DNA of 64,000 bases, from positions 1-64,000 of the forward strand of contig RSEH01000122.1 of the NCBI GenBank assembly GCA_006503475.1. Direction: 5' to 3'. This document shows positions 22,301 to 31,179 of this stretch, piece by piece. Both the position numbers and the translations under genes were made by a program. The first letter of the stretch is position 1. Every line of letters starts with the position of its first letter. The stretch comes from Stentor roeselii. Taxonomy: Eukaryota > Ciliophora > Heterotrichea > Heterotrichida > Stentoridae. A model generated the notes under the pieces. That model saw nothing but the letters and a program-made list of their open reading frames with translations, searched no databases and was not told the DNA's origin.

Positions 22301-24087
22301 TTTTCCTTAAGTTTCTTAGTAATTGTTTCAATAAATAAACTTTTCGCGATTTTTTCAATTTCTATTAACAACCTGGCAGCTTCTTGACAAAGTTCATTAT
22401 TTCTAATAGTATCCCAAAGTCTATTTATCAGTTTTTTGATGACTTTTCCTTTGAGTAATTTTTGTTTGACGATCTTGGTACCGCTTTTTTCCAATTCGAC
22501 TAAAGCTTGACACTTAATCATGAATAAATCATTTTCATTTGCCAAGACAGAACTAGTAATATCATCTTGTTTAAAAGAAGCTAATTCATTGATATCTGTC
22601 AATCGATCAAGCCAGTCCAAGTCCTCATCCGCTTGATAAACATGAAGACTAACAACAAGACTCGCTGCTTTTTTGAAGTGCTCAGCGTCGACGTTGACTT
22701 GGTCTGCCAGGCTGACGAAAAACTCCTGAAAACTTTTCACAGCTTCTGTCAAGTCGATTTTTTCATCATTTTCGAATCGAGGAAGCATTCGAATTGCCAG
22801 GTCTAAAGAATTTTCCAGTTGTTTGCTGTTCAGGTTGTGCATGTTGATTAAAATGTTCTCGAATAAACTTTTCACGCACTCGATGTTTGAAGAGATTTCG
22901 AAGTACTGGGAAATTATGTTGATTGACTTGCTTAGAGTGCTGTGAAGGTTTTCTTCGAAGTAGAAAGTTAGCGAGTTCCAGATAAGCTCTTCTTTTTCAA
23001 TGCTGCTCTTTGTTTTTAATAGGCTTATGCACTTGTCGAGGATTAGAGGGTCTTCTTTTTTCTCTTCTGTGTAGATCAGAAGGGGTACTGATAGTTCGCG
23101 CATTAAGGGGTCTGCTAGCTCTGGTCGGTCTAGAAGAACTCGGTAGATTATTATTGGCTCGTCTTTTGGGAACTTGTCTGATGACATCATTTCTTTCATT
23201 GCTTCGATCAGCAATTCACTTAAAATTGAAAGGTCTTCGTCGGAGTCATCAGGTATCATCCATTTCCAAATCCTCCTAATAGTATGATTATCCTCCTTCA
23301 AAAAAAGCATAAGCACAGCCTGAATAATTAAAATTTTTTCCTTAAACGTGATGACATCCTCGCTGATATCAACAGGAAAGTGATCAATGAGCAAGTCCAT
23401 GCAATTTCTCCTAACCAAGACTTCAGCATCTCCAAGTCCCGCCCTCAAAGCATTAACAACAAGAACCTTATTCGGCAAGGTATAATCACAAGCATCTTCA
23501 TCCTTGGGCTGAATTCTTGCCTTCAAATAAGTAATCGCTCCAAGTCTAACCCTAGGAGTAGTAAGCAAAGCTTTCCAAATACAATAAAACAAGTCACTTT
23601 TATCCCCTTTCAACGCAAACTCATCCAAAGTGTCAAAAGTTTTCCTGCCGACTTCTTGATTCGAGTCTTGGTCGAGTCCTGGAAGCACAGCGATGACAAC
23701 ACCTTGAAGGACCAGCTTTAGTTCTCGGATGCGGTCCTTGAAAGACCCTCTCAAGATCGAAATGACCTGAATCCGGTTTTCTAAGGACGAGTATTGAAAG
23801 TAAGGCAGCAACCCAGTCAAGAACAAGACGTAGTCCTGACTGCTCAAGTTTTTCTTTTGAAGAATTGATTCGTAAATTTTCAGCGTCAAGGCGTGAAGCC
23901 CTTGAGGCAAGGCTGGGTTCAAACATTGCCATAAACGTTTTTCAAGGGTCAGGGCTTCTTGAAAGGATTCGCAGTTGAGTCCTTCTACTATCGTATGAAC
24001 CTTTTTAATCCACTGGACGAGGTCACTCCATTCCCATTCTTTTGCCTTTTCAAATGATGCAAGAACTACTTTAAGATCTCTCTCCAT
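19357..24087 (-). CDS. Dopey (DOP1) family trafficking protein
   Basis: 1,576 aa in one exon. The N-terminus has the Dopey signature (SDLVQWIKKVHTIVEG, LEKRLWQCLNPALPQGLHAL), and the rest is a long array of amphipathic helices typical of the family. Yeast Dop1 and animal DOPEY work with Mon2 in Golgi-endosome traffic and P4-ATPase function. The C-terminal part, with YFQTMYEYVQRTLLTVTRL, also fits. It is somewhat shorter than the animal proteins, which exceed 2,000 aa, and similar to the yeast one. Several GT-to-AC composition breaks fall inside this single exon (near 20960, 21755 and 23255) without any break in the protein. Confidence 0.85.
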   Translation of the reverse strand: MERDLKVVLASFEKAKEWEWSDLVQWIKKVHTIVEGLNCESFQEALTLEKRLWQCLNPALPQGLHALTLKIYESILQKKNLSSQDYVLFLTGLLPYFQYSSLENRIQVISILRGSFKDRIRELKLVLQGVVIAVLPGLDQDSNQEVGRKTFDTLDEFALKGDKSDLFYCIWKALLTTPRVRLGAITYLKARIQPKDEDACDYTLPNKVLVVNALRAGLGDAEVLVRRNCMDLLIDHFPVDISEDVITFKEKILIIQAVLMLFLKEDNHTIRRIWKWMIPDDSDEDLSILSELLIEAMKEMMSSDKFPKDEPIIIYRVLLDRPELADPLMRELSVPLLIYTEEKKEDPLILDKCISLLKTKSSIEKEELIWNSLTFYFEENLHSTLSKSINIISQYFEISSNIECVKSLFENILINMHNLNSKQLENSLDLAIRMLPRFENDEKIDLTEAVKSFQEFFVSLADQVNVDAEHFKKAASLVVSLHVYQADEDLDWLDRLTDINELASFKQDDITSSVLANENDLFMIKCQALVELEKSGTKIVKQKLLKGKVIKKLINRLWDTIRNNELCQEAARLLIEIEKIAKSLFIETITKKLKENSESKLIENIQNLNSFWMIVSKNFTESLGIIFGHRPVAIEMVKHLDSSNPLVSFHAVKWLHTIIGYLGFIIEPILDELVQNVRNDDLELLEENFKDLKNILKHGSRKCVITCDTIQTSEVLVEELEALFEENQFLEDSNLFENSKNFEFRDSILQILIKIPFAVLLKNWEKSESKTLLKVKVSACEFLSIVLQKPDTQIAYFAAKAVLYSLKKVQDSISPDFHVDETEIIHYHLQNIVNIIIFDCDLLVEKKNFIQLVESEIFFKVYVQGLKVKSDYIQSRWAEFITDTFKIIAKVLKPEKFEVLSLDLIKEFCEQLSDAKDKQFLISGLKKVIHCNLIHMDKRETRVKDCFGFVLNKMIDSCGTYATALVVQTTGTEYRHDKDDVELPDSKEVVEFIRPLMEKENGLIIKACFEIWYRTCSNFNPDEGTNEKLKKIVGLIVSLKCDLSLIINGFTYTSFLLNSGKFFLDPNSDFEKSESLEPIDQVPKHPALDKKAALNLCHFLYSLFCVLPSEVINQSDIWENLINLFNYLEKSDLSVTKLWVLEIVHLLLLKSSSQDMDRTYFQTMYEYVQRTLLTVTRLSLSDNEEKLEPPYPPSLNIYKVNHRLNTGALITLKFTLYPIVRNLWKSEQQDKLNSQFTAYTGMMIQAITSKSEKIDIQLTSEILAQIFATGRMWLARTYKKEIIEFLTSPKFFETFVVAEKKKELNGLKAWGKIISCVSNECYGDRYSLINELFNKMYTGFFTRSTNNALRAHSIRTVSFAIYSGSVDEYQSCTQMICEKLIEFIKTDDENLRSAVYHCTVVLLLRLSSESLNNLWPRLWPHLFTDIWQVFTDPSTKESIKKNSKSKKSLNSILNLLDILITLMNQDFQIFKPMLYYDNLKAFTDTRKEDSSENQIFRPLKELLVPGKLFARESEVEHEDEAYKIHQRRSLISEECDPDDFRYKICKMIQNAMKKSESIHLPSLVSVDNMVEEGFFN

Positions 24088-24295
24088 TTATTTAATCAGC
24101 TTCTGGGGGAAGTCCGTGGACTGCTTGAAGCGAGGCAAATAAATTTTTCCTATAAAGTGATTTAAAGTGCCTTACATAAGTTAATCTTTGATCTTTCATT
24201 GTTTTCTCTTTGCTGTGATGATACTCTCCATTGAAGACCTCCATCAACTTAAATAGTCATAACTCGCTAGACTCTAAAACATCCTAAATTATCGA

Positions 24296-24676
24296 CTAAG
24301 GATAACTTCCTCTCTTGATAACTTGGTCTGGAATGGGTTCAGCTCCCTGAATGCCCAACACGCATCTATTGTAAGTAAGCTCAGAGAACCAAAGTCCGAC
24401 CATCAGCAGAGAAGCCGGAAGTAAAAAGTGAACTGACTGTCGAACAGTCATCATCGGGAGAACTGCCGTCGCACGGAGGATCGGGTAATGGCCGTACTTC
24501 AGCTGATATTCTTTGAAATACACAAAAGCAGCGATAAAGGAAATTGAAGTGACTGCCATCTTTTGCCCGCAAGTCCTGCACCCGACGCTTTCCAGGTTGT
24601 CAAGTGGCTTGTAACCGATTCTTACTAGTTCTGACTCTGGAACTCGCTCCATCGCGGAATAGCTGTACCTTGGCAT
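24296..24676 (-). CDS. Small two-pass membrane protein, unknown
   Basis: 126 aa. Two hydrophobic segments, around residues 43-57 (VTSISFIAAFVYF) and 79-98 (QSVHFLLPASLLMVGLWF), are joined by a short loop. An N-terminal C-R-T-C pair sits near residues 33-36. The size, the basic ends and the many aromatic residues would suit a ciliate-specific mitochondrial inner-membrane subunit, but I recognise no family. Spacers on either side are 134 and 208 nt. Confidence 0.5.
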   Translation of the reverse strand: MPRYSYSAMERVPESELVRIGYKPLDNLESVGCRTCGQKMAVTSISFIAAFVYFKEYQLKYGHYPILRATAVLPMMTVRQSVHFLLPASLLMVGLWFSELTYNRCVLGIQGAEPIPDQVIKRGSYP

Positions 24677-24810
24677 ATTTAATAACCATTGTTTGCAGTC
24701 GTTGGGCTGAAGACTGACGATGATTTGGTCTCTGGGTGGAAAGAGGAAGAGATTTAAATGAAGAAAAATGATAAAAGTGGATTTTTCTATTCAGCATCAA
24801 GCTAAGTCTA

Positions 24811-25893
24811 TTAAATATCATCTCTGTTCTGAGTCGATTCCACAAAAAACGAATCAGGGCGAATCGAGTCACTAATTTTTTTCCTTTTGTTGATGGCTCT
24901 CATTAACGAGTCAATTAATTCATTCTGGTCTTTATCACTTTCATAGACGTCATAAGCAGAGAAAACGAATTCATGTTCTTCACAAATAAGTTTCTTAAGA
25001 ACTTCAATATCCTCCTGATTCATCAGATTTTCCCTTGAAAACGATTCAATCAAGAACTGCAACTGATTATTTTTCGGCATGGGAGAAGAAGGTCTTTCCA
25101 TATAAAGCGCTCTTCTATCAGCGAGTTTTTGCAGTCGATTTCCGAGTTCCTGTAGAGAAATATTATGTATGAAAAAAATCTCAAATTCCTTCAAAACTTC
25201 GAAGTTTTCCCTTAAAATCATACCTTTCAAGATGCGGACATCAGCAGGTTCAAGCAGTCCCTGAGCCTCCAAGTCAAGCATGACTTGAAGATACTTTTCA
25301 TTAGTTTTGCTTATCTCATAATTCTTCCTGTCCTGATTACTCGTCCTCGGCCTGTCGCCAGTCCTGGTCGTCGAGGGCCGTTCATCAAAAGCCCTTAAAA
25401 GTTCCTTCGGGGTCTCACTAACCTCAGTACTTAAAACCGGAGGACTTCGAATTCCTGCACTTTTCAAGACCCACTCTAAAAAGCCATCAAAATCATGATT
25501 AACCAAAAAAGTGTGATAAACTTGTCCAATCATTTGATTATTTTCACGAATCCAAGTCCTCAAAATGAAGAATTCTTCGTCGTTCAGCCGGTTTTTCATC
25601 CTGATTTCTGAAATTATGTGAGAAAACTGCTCTTCTGGCCTTGTTGAAGAAGGCTTTTCCTTCAAGATCAACTCGTAGTCGTCTGAACGTAGAAGCTCAG
25701 GGTTTGAGCAGATGAGACTTGGAACCAACAGAACGCCTTCTGAGTCTCTGAAGCCGAGAATTGTCACTTCTGGAATGTTCAAAGCGCCTTTAAGCAATGA
25801 CAGGAACTCGTCGATTGGCCTGTCCGAGCACACTGCGAGCGAAGCTCGCAGTTCTTTACGGCCTTTGGTGAGTTTGACATTAATAATTTTCAT
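24811..25893 (-). CDS. Triple helical-repeat protein, unknown
   Basis: 360 aa. The first 75 residues (MKIINVKLTKGRKELRASLA, VTILGFRDSEGVLLVP) look like a PB1/ubiquitin-like or CIDE-N-like fold. A three-times repeated unit follows: NDEEFFILRTWIRENNQMI, EPADVRILKGMILRENFEVL and NQEDIEVLKKLICEEHEFVF. The pattern is D/E-x2-[FI]-x2-L-[KR]-x2-I-x-E, with centres near residues 105, 218 and 305. Linkers are Ser/Pro/Arg rich. The repeat is not one I can name. The ATG is only 3 nt after the stop of the upstream gene on the same strand. Confidence 0.6.
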   Translation of the reverse strand: MKIINVKLTKGRKELRASLAVCSDRPIDEFLSLLKGALNIPEVTILGFRDSEGVLLVPSLICSNPELLRSDDYELILKEKPSSTRPEEQFSHIISEIRMKNRLNDEEFFILRTWIRENNQMIGQVYHTFLVNHDFDGFLEWVLKSAGIRSPPVLSTEVSETPKELLRAFDERPSTTRTGDRPRTSNQDRKNYEISKTNEKYLQVMLDLEAQGLLEPADVRILKGMILRENFEVLKEFEIFFIHNISLQELGNRLQKLADRRALYMERPSSPMPKNNQLQFLIESFSRENLMNQEDIEVLKKLICEEHEFVFSAYDVYESDKDQNELIDSLMRAINKRKKISDSIRPDSFFVESTQNRDDI

Positions 25894-25896
25894 TTT

Positions 25897-26280
25897 TTAT
25901 AAGGCCTTTAGTTTACTAAGGATTTTTATCACTTCTTCGTATTCATGGATCTGGGATTCTGAGGAATTCAGTTTTGCTTTTGACTTGGCAAGTGAGAGGG
26001 ATTCTTTCATGTAGGTCTTCAGTGCGGCTTCGTATCGATGAAGAAGGGAGTCGTCGTAGAGGTCGTCACTTTTAGGGTCTTCTAGATCTAAGGAAAGGGA
26101 CATGACGTGGTTTATGTCGATGTCTTCGAGGTCTCCTTCGATATTATTTTTAAGTAGAGAAAGTTTTGTGGCGTTTTCAGCAGCGAGATTAGTTATGAGC
26201 TGTTTTGCCTCGATCAAGCAATCAATGGACATTCTTCGGATGTCTCTCAAGAAAGTGATGAGGATAGATTCACTCGACAT
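25897..26280 (-). CDS. 127-aa helical protein, unknown
   Basis: I chose ATG at 26280, because the in-frame codon further up would start inside the divergent kinase gene. The product is mostly helical with an acidic middle (GDLEDIDINHVMSLSLDLED) and a Lys/Glu-rich C-terminal helix. No family recognised. Its stop and the next gene's ATG are separated by three nucleotides, so the two genes may share a transcript or the downstream leader must lie within this coding sequence. Confidence 0.5.
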   Translation of the reverse strand: MSSESILITFLRDIRRMSIDCLIEAKQLITNLAAENATKLSLLKNNIEGDLEDIDINHVMSLSLDLEDPKSDDLYDDSLLHRYEAALKTYMKESLSLAKSKAKLNSSESQIHEYEEVIKILSKLKAL

Positions 26281-26321
26281 TATACTGGATTCATATTTAA
26301 TAATTGATTGTTTATAATACA
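26281..26321. promoter_or_regulatory. 41-bp divergent spacer
   Basis: This is all that separates the ATGs of two divergently read genes (25897-26280 minus and 26322-27488 plus), so both promoters must lie here or inside coding sequence. It is almost pure A/T. Similar tiny divergent spacers occur at 28522-28583 (62 bp) and 61779-61818 (40 bp). Confidence 0.4.
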
Positions 26322-27488
26322 ATGAAATCAGTTTTCTTCAAATTCGATCCACTGCTCCTTAATGAAAATTTCATTGATTCTGTTGTTTGTCGCATGCCTC
26401 AGGCTGAGTTTTGTCTTGAGAAACTCGTCGGGATGAAGACTTTGCCTGTTTTGGTCAAGGTCTTTTTGCCGTATTTCGCAATTTACTGTGATACTCGAGA
26501 GAGGCCTGATTTGATTGACCTGAATCAGCAAGTTTTTGAACCTTTTCAGCAGGAGGAAGAGAATTTTATTAGATACGGGTTTTATTTGAATGATCTCACA
26601 TTTTTTGTGAAGGCTGAAGATGTGATTTTAAATGTTTTTGAACTTGTGAAAGGATTTTGTAGCTTGACTTGGATTCAGGAGACTATGGCTTTTATTAAGG
26701 TTATTGAAGAAGGCACTACTGCTAAAGTGTTTTTAGCAGAAAGTCTTGATAAAAGAAATAAGTTTGCTGTTAAGCGGATTGAAAAAAAAGTTCAGGTCAA
26801 TACGGAAATTGTTTTTAATGAAATAAATATTCTGAAAAAACTCGATCACCCAAGGATCTGCAAGCTTCTCAGCAAATACGAAGACAAAAAATACATTTAC
26901 CTAGTCTTCGAGTACATATCATCATTTACCCTAGCTCATCTTCTAGTAAAAGAAAAGGTTCTAAGTGAAAAAATGTGCAAATCTTTAATAAGTTCTTTAC
27001 TTGAAACTTTATCGTACATTCATTCAATAGGTATAATTCACAGAGATTTAAAACTCGAACATATTTTGGTCAATCTGGAAAATCCTTTAGAGTTCAAAAT
27101 ACTGGACTTCGGAATAGCCTGTGATTCGACCCAAACAAAAAGAAAAAAATGTGGAAGTCCCGGGTACATCGCTCCAGAAGTCCTTAGAAGCGAAGATTAC
27201 GGCACAAAAATCGATATTTTCAGTGTAGGCGTCATTCTTTACACCTTGCTTCATGGAAACTTCCCGTTTAATGCTAACAATTTGAAAGCAGTTTTAAATC
27301 AAAATAAAATTTGCAGTTTTAAAGTTAGCAAGAAAGTGAGTAAAGAGGTGAAAGTTCTCATTCAAGATATGATGAATCCTATTCCTAGTCTTCGTCCCAG
27401 TGCTTCTGAGATTTTAGAGCATTCGTGGTTTGGAAGATTGAAAGACATTCGAAGTCCTTGCAGCAATGTTACAACACCCTACAATTAA
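26322..27488 (+). CDS. CAMK-like Ser/Thr protein kinase with N-terminal extension
   Basis: 388 aa from ATG at 26322. Residues 1-125 form an extension without recognised domain. The kinase domain follows: a weak glycine loop (EEGTTAKVF), FAVKRIEKK with the ATP-binding Lys, HRDLKLEHIL as catalytic loop, intact DFG (LDFGIAC) and GSPGYIAPEV. The E-H in place of the usual P-E-N-L/I of CAMK loops and the loose glycine loop are unusual, but the catalytic residues remain. Closest in style to the calcium-dependent kinases abundant in ciliates; no EF hands are present. An abrupt GT-to-AC composition change falls inside the domain near 26835. Confidence 0.85.
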   Translation: MKSVFFKFDPLLLNENFIDSVVCRMPQAEFCLEKLVGMKTLPVLVKVFLPYFAIYCDTRERPDLIDLNQQVFEPFQQEEENFIRYGFYLNDLTFFVKAEDVILNVFELVKGFCSLTWIQETMAFIKVIEEGTTAKVFLAESLDKRNKFAVKRIEKKVQVNTEIVFNEINILKKLDHPRICKLLSKYEDKKYIYLVFEYISSFTLAHLLVKEKVLSEKMCKSLISSLLETLSYIHSIGIIHRDLKLEHILVNLENPLEFKILDFGIACDSTQTKRKKCGSPGYIAPEVLRSEDYGTKIDIFSVGVILYTLLHGNFPFNANNLKAVLNQNKICSFKVSKKVSKEVKVLIQDMMNPIPSLRPSASEILEHSWFGRLKDIRSPCSNVTTPYN

Positions 27489-27550
27489 TTTTATTAAGGT
27501 AGAGGCTAGTGTATTATATACGACTTATAAATCTCACAATGAAAGCCCTT

Positions 27551-27598
27551 ATCAACTCTTCATCATCAACTCTTAAATCAACTCTTAAATCAACTCTT
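27551..27598 (+). repeat. Short tandem repeat, ATCAACTCTT x4
   Basis: ATCAACTCTT starts at 27551, 27565, 27577 and 27589, the last three with a 12-nt period. It lies in the spacer between the kinase gene and a tiny membrane-protein gene. Confidence 0.8.
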
Positions 27599-27704
27599 TC
27601 AAATCATCATAAATTTCCAACAGTCGTCAATATAACCCTTTCTCATATTTCATCAAAATAACCTAAAATAATCCAGAATTAAATCAATAAACCCTATCAA
27701 ATAA

Positions 27705-27845
27705 ATGGATTTTTATGGAATTCTAGCAGTTTGCATAATCGTTCCAATAATCGTGATGAGTTCAGTGTACTACATGTTGAAAGACCTGAAATTCGATGAT
27801 GAAATGATAACTCGAAGAGGTGGGTTAAAGAAAAAACGAAATTAA
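27705..27845 (+). CDS. 46-aa single-pass membrane microprotein
   Basis: ATG-to-TAA frame of 47 codons. The product starts MDFYGILAVCIIVPIIVMSS, a clean membrane span at residues 4-24, then continues with a charged cytosolic tail that ends in basic residues (GGLKKKRN). Codon use and the AAATAAATGG start context resemble neighbouring genes (compare 31180 and 39286). The size and topology resemble small subunits of ER or V-ATPase complexes, but no family can be claimed. It fits snugly between two genes and ends 28 nt from the converging CFAP97-like gene. Confidence 0.55.
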   Translation: MDFYGILAVCIIVPIIVMSSVYYMLKDLKFDDEMITRRGGLKKKRN

Positions 27846-27873
27846 TTAATCCTGAATCTTCTATTAAAAATTT

Positions 27874-28521
27874 CTAGGTTTCTTCGAAGTTTTCCGAATA
27901 ACTAGAATCAGACTCAAGACTGAACTCGAACTGGTCACGGTTGACATAAGGAACAGGAGCAGGTAAAGGACTGGCACTGACTCCCCTTTGAGCGAACCCT
28001 GAAGTTCTACCATCATCAGAAACTAAAGGCGTCAACGATCTTCCAGGTTCATTAAAAGTCGATTTTAAACTCGCCTGAAATAAAATAAGTTTCTTTTTAG
28101 AGACCTGTTCTTTGTACTTCTTTGCTTTTTCGAAGTCCTTATCAAGATTTCTCTTCAATATCAAAGCTTTTTGACTTCTCAGTCTTTCAGCGAGTAACTC
28201 ATTTTCTTGGTTAATCTTTTTTACTTGTTCTTTTCGCCTTTGAAAGTTTAAACTTTTCACTGCTTTGGCTCCTGTAGAAGGATGATCGGGTTTCCTCTGA
28301 GTGATGCTCGTTATTCTTTCAAGCAGAATTTTGTTGTTCCTTGAAATTTCTTGTTTTCTGTCTGACGAAAGAGAAGTTTTTGATTTGATGTTGGGTGTTG
28401 TTCGTGAGTAAAAGTGTTTCGGCTCAGCACTTTGTATTTCTTTCAACTTTTCATAATGCTTTTGAAGAGACTTCTGCCGAACTTTCAGTTCCAGGAAGTC
28501 AGGTAATCCAGTTCTATTCAT
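27874..28521 (-). CDS. CFAP97-domain protein (Hemingway family)
   Basis: 215 aa. The core shows the CFAP97/KIAA1430 pattern: LQKHYEKLKEIQSAEPKHF, then RKQEISRNNKILLERITSI, then KEQVKKINQENELLAERL. This is very close in order and spacing to animal CFAP97D1 (HYEKHRKKVQSAQP, DNHILLQKMSSI and NQAILKRL, from memory). Family members occur in cilia and sperm flagella and are needed for axoneme formation. The C-terminus ends in an acidic YSENFEET motif, which recurs as YSEDFEDSFE at the start of the divergent neighbour. Confidence 0.75.
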   Translation of the reverse strand: MNRTGLPDFLELKVRQKSLQKHYEKLKEIQSAEPKHFYSRTTPNIKSKTSLSSDRKQEISRNNKILLERITSITQRKPDHPSTGAKAVKSLNFQRRKEQVKKINQENELLAERLRSQKALILKRNLDKDFEKAKKYKEQVSKKKLILFQASLKSTFNEPGRSLTPLVSDDGRTSGFAQRGVSASPLPAPVPYVNRDQFEFSLESDSSYSENFEET

Positions 28522-28583
28522 TTCTAAATACCTGATCTCTGATTAAATTCAACTATTCAATCTTCTGAACAATAAAAGGGCGC

Positions 28584-30968
28584 ATGGCCGAGTCAATAAT
28601 AACAGATTCATCGAATTACTCTGAAGACTTCGAAGATTCTTTTGAATCTTACGATGAATACTCAGAAACCGATGCTTTTCCAGAGCTTTTTTCCTTTCTC
28701 GAAAAAACCCTTTCATCAAGTGAGTTGATTAACTACCGAGATGAGTCAACCCCTTCACAACTCGCGGTAGGTCTTTTTCTATCAAAAGTGACTCAGTCGA
28801 AATCAGACTTCAAAGCGAAGCTTCATTGGGAATACACAAAAAAGCGAGAACTTCTTCAAAAACCCTTGAAATTCGAATCTCTTTCTTCAAAATTCCCAAA
28901 AACACTGAAAAGTCTCTTGTGTCAAATGCGAGCTGAAGACGAGTTCATCACTCGAAGCTTGCAAAAAAGAGTCAATCTTGCAAGCCGCGAAGTCAGAAGC
29001 CAGACCTTCTTGAATCTTGCCGCATTAGCTAAAGATAAACATCAGGCAGAGGCGATGCTGAGCAGTGAAAAATCAGCGATTTTCAAGAAAAAAGAAGAAC
29101 TTGAAGACTTTTTTTGTTGGAACAGGTTTAATGAACTGTTGAAAACTTTAGTTCCCAGTAAGATATCAGTGGGAAGTCCCAGTGAAAAGCAGAAGGCAGA
29201 GCTGAGGGCACTGCTTGAAAATCATGTGAAAATAGGACAAAGTATTAAAAACGCGATTTCTTTAGAAGACTCGGAATATGTCATTGCCCTGGGAAACAAA
29301 AGGCCTTTTGTCAGTAGTCAAGAGAGAAAAGTAGAAGTTTCTGAAGTTTTCTCAGAAATTTCAGCTGCTGAAGAAGCACTTAATAAGTTTCTTACGTTTT
29401 CGAAAAGACCTGTGAAAGGTAAAAGTCTAAATACTTGTCCTAAACAGTGCTTGTTGAATCGGGCTTGTAATTTTTAAACAGTTATCAATATTCAGAAACC
29501 GACTTTTGAGGATAGTTTGTCGCAGTTTTTGTTTGTTGTTGAGAAGTACTCGAGTGTTAATGATTTAAGGGGGTTTGATTTTACTACTGCGGAGGAAGAT
29601 GTGGATCAGGGTGTTGCTGGTGTTGAACTTGAAAGGGTTGAGTTTTTTGGAAGGAAAATGAAGGTTTTTGTTAGGGGATGCAGGGTTGAACTTAGAGCTG
29701 CTGATACTAATGACTTGAATTGTTTGCCTGGATCTCCTGCTGCTGGGCAGGTTAATACTGGTGAAAGACTTTATACTGTATACCAAGACAGCGTATACAC
29801 CTGCAAGCCATCAAAAAAAACCTACCTCCGTTCATTAAACTCTTCAGAGCTCGAAGAGCTCTTCAACATCTACCTCTTCAAAAACAGTGAAAAAAAGATA
29901 TACCCAGAATGTTTTCCGGACCCAAGTCGTCCCCAATTAAAATACAACTACCTTGTAATAAAAGAGTCACTAATCCTAAACTCAGGAATATTCAGCAAAC
30001 ATTGGCTGGTGCAGCTTCGTCACCCAGAGCCCAAAAAGTCCTTAAGCGACTTTTTCATGCCCCGAGTCTGCAAATGGGAAGCTTGCATGAGTTCCTTGGT
30101 AGGCGAGACCCACTTAACCAAGATGGCAACAGAATTTTCCTCATTAACCAACAAGGTCAAGCTGATCAGTAAAAAAGGTCTCAACCCTTTAAAAAAGTCG
30201 AGAACTGCTTCAGAAGCCATTGTAGTCCCTGACCTGTGCATCTTCCACAATAACCTCAGGTCGATTATGAGAAACGATGGAATGGTCACCAAGAAACTCA
30301 TCTACGATAACAGCATCGAACTTTGGAAAGCCACTCAAGCTGGACTCAGCTGGCAAGAAGAACTATCAGAAAATAATAAACTCAGCAAATTATGCACTGG
30401 ATCAGCTAAAAGTTTTCTTTTTTCTTTTTTTGAACAGGTTTTTGAAAGTCTTTCCAGTCGAAAAGTAGATGAAAGTGCTGAAAATGGATTTTTTAGTCAA
30501 AAAGGGCAGGTTTTAGCGGAAATTGAAGGGTTTAAGAGGATTAAGGATATTGAAAGTAACTGCACTCAGGACTTGATCAGGATTTTTAACTCTGGAGCGA
30601 ATAGCAGTTATTTAAAGGTAAGGGTTAGGCAGTACGCGCTTGTCACTCTGCAGGAGGCTGTCGCGTTGCAGACCAGTTCGAAGTGTTTGAAGATTCGCAG
30701 CTTGAAGGATCAGATTGAGTCGTTTTTGGCTTTGAAAATGCAGAATCAGACTGATTTGAATGTTTATCAACCGTCTTTCAGGGTCTCGACTGCCAAGCAG
30801 GTTGAACTTAATAATACTTATAATGAATCGAGTCGTAAGGCGAAGGAAGATGTGAATAAAAAGACGATTTCTCCTTATTATGATTCAAAGCTTAGGGTTA
30901 TCAAAAGGTTTCAAAAGTCCAGAATTCCGAGAAGTGCTTGTGATGAAAGGTCTTATAATAAAAGTTAA
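28584..30968 (+). CDS. 789-aa protein of unknown function, one intron
   Basis: Two exons joined across the 15-nt intron at 29467-29481 give 789 aa. The N-terminus is acidic (SNYSEDFEDSFESYDEYSE). The middle has Lys/Glu-rich helices, and the C-terminus is basic. I recognise no domain. It diverges across 62 bp from the CFAP97-like gene and shares the YSE[ND]FE motif with it, so the two may be co-expressed ciliary proteins (inference). The gene contains the sharpest composition break of the window near 29785, where GT-rich sequence turns AC-rich within a few codons while the frame stays open. Confidence 0.7.
29467..29481 (+). other. 15-nt intron
   Basis: GTAATTTTTAAACAG contains an in-frame TAA. 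Splicing joins NRA to FINIQKPTFEDSL and keeps the frame. A at intron position 10. Confidence 0.85.
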
Positions 30969-31179
30969 TGTTTTTTATAAGGTTGGAATGGATTTCTTTT
31001 GGTAGAGAGTTTTGATATTTAATATATGGAGTTGTTGTTTAGTTTTGAAAATTATGTTTTGATTTTTTTCAAATTTTCGAGTTAATCAGTTATTTTTTAC
31101 TTTAAATGGTAAATTAACAGTAAATAATTAAGATAAACTGTATTCCTCTGAACTATCGTTTATTTCAGCAATCAAATAA

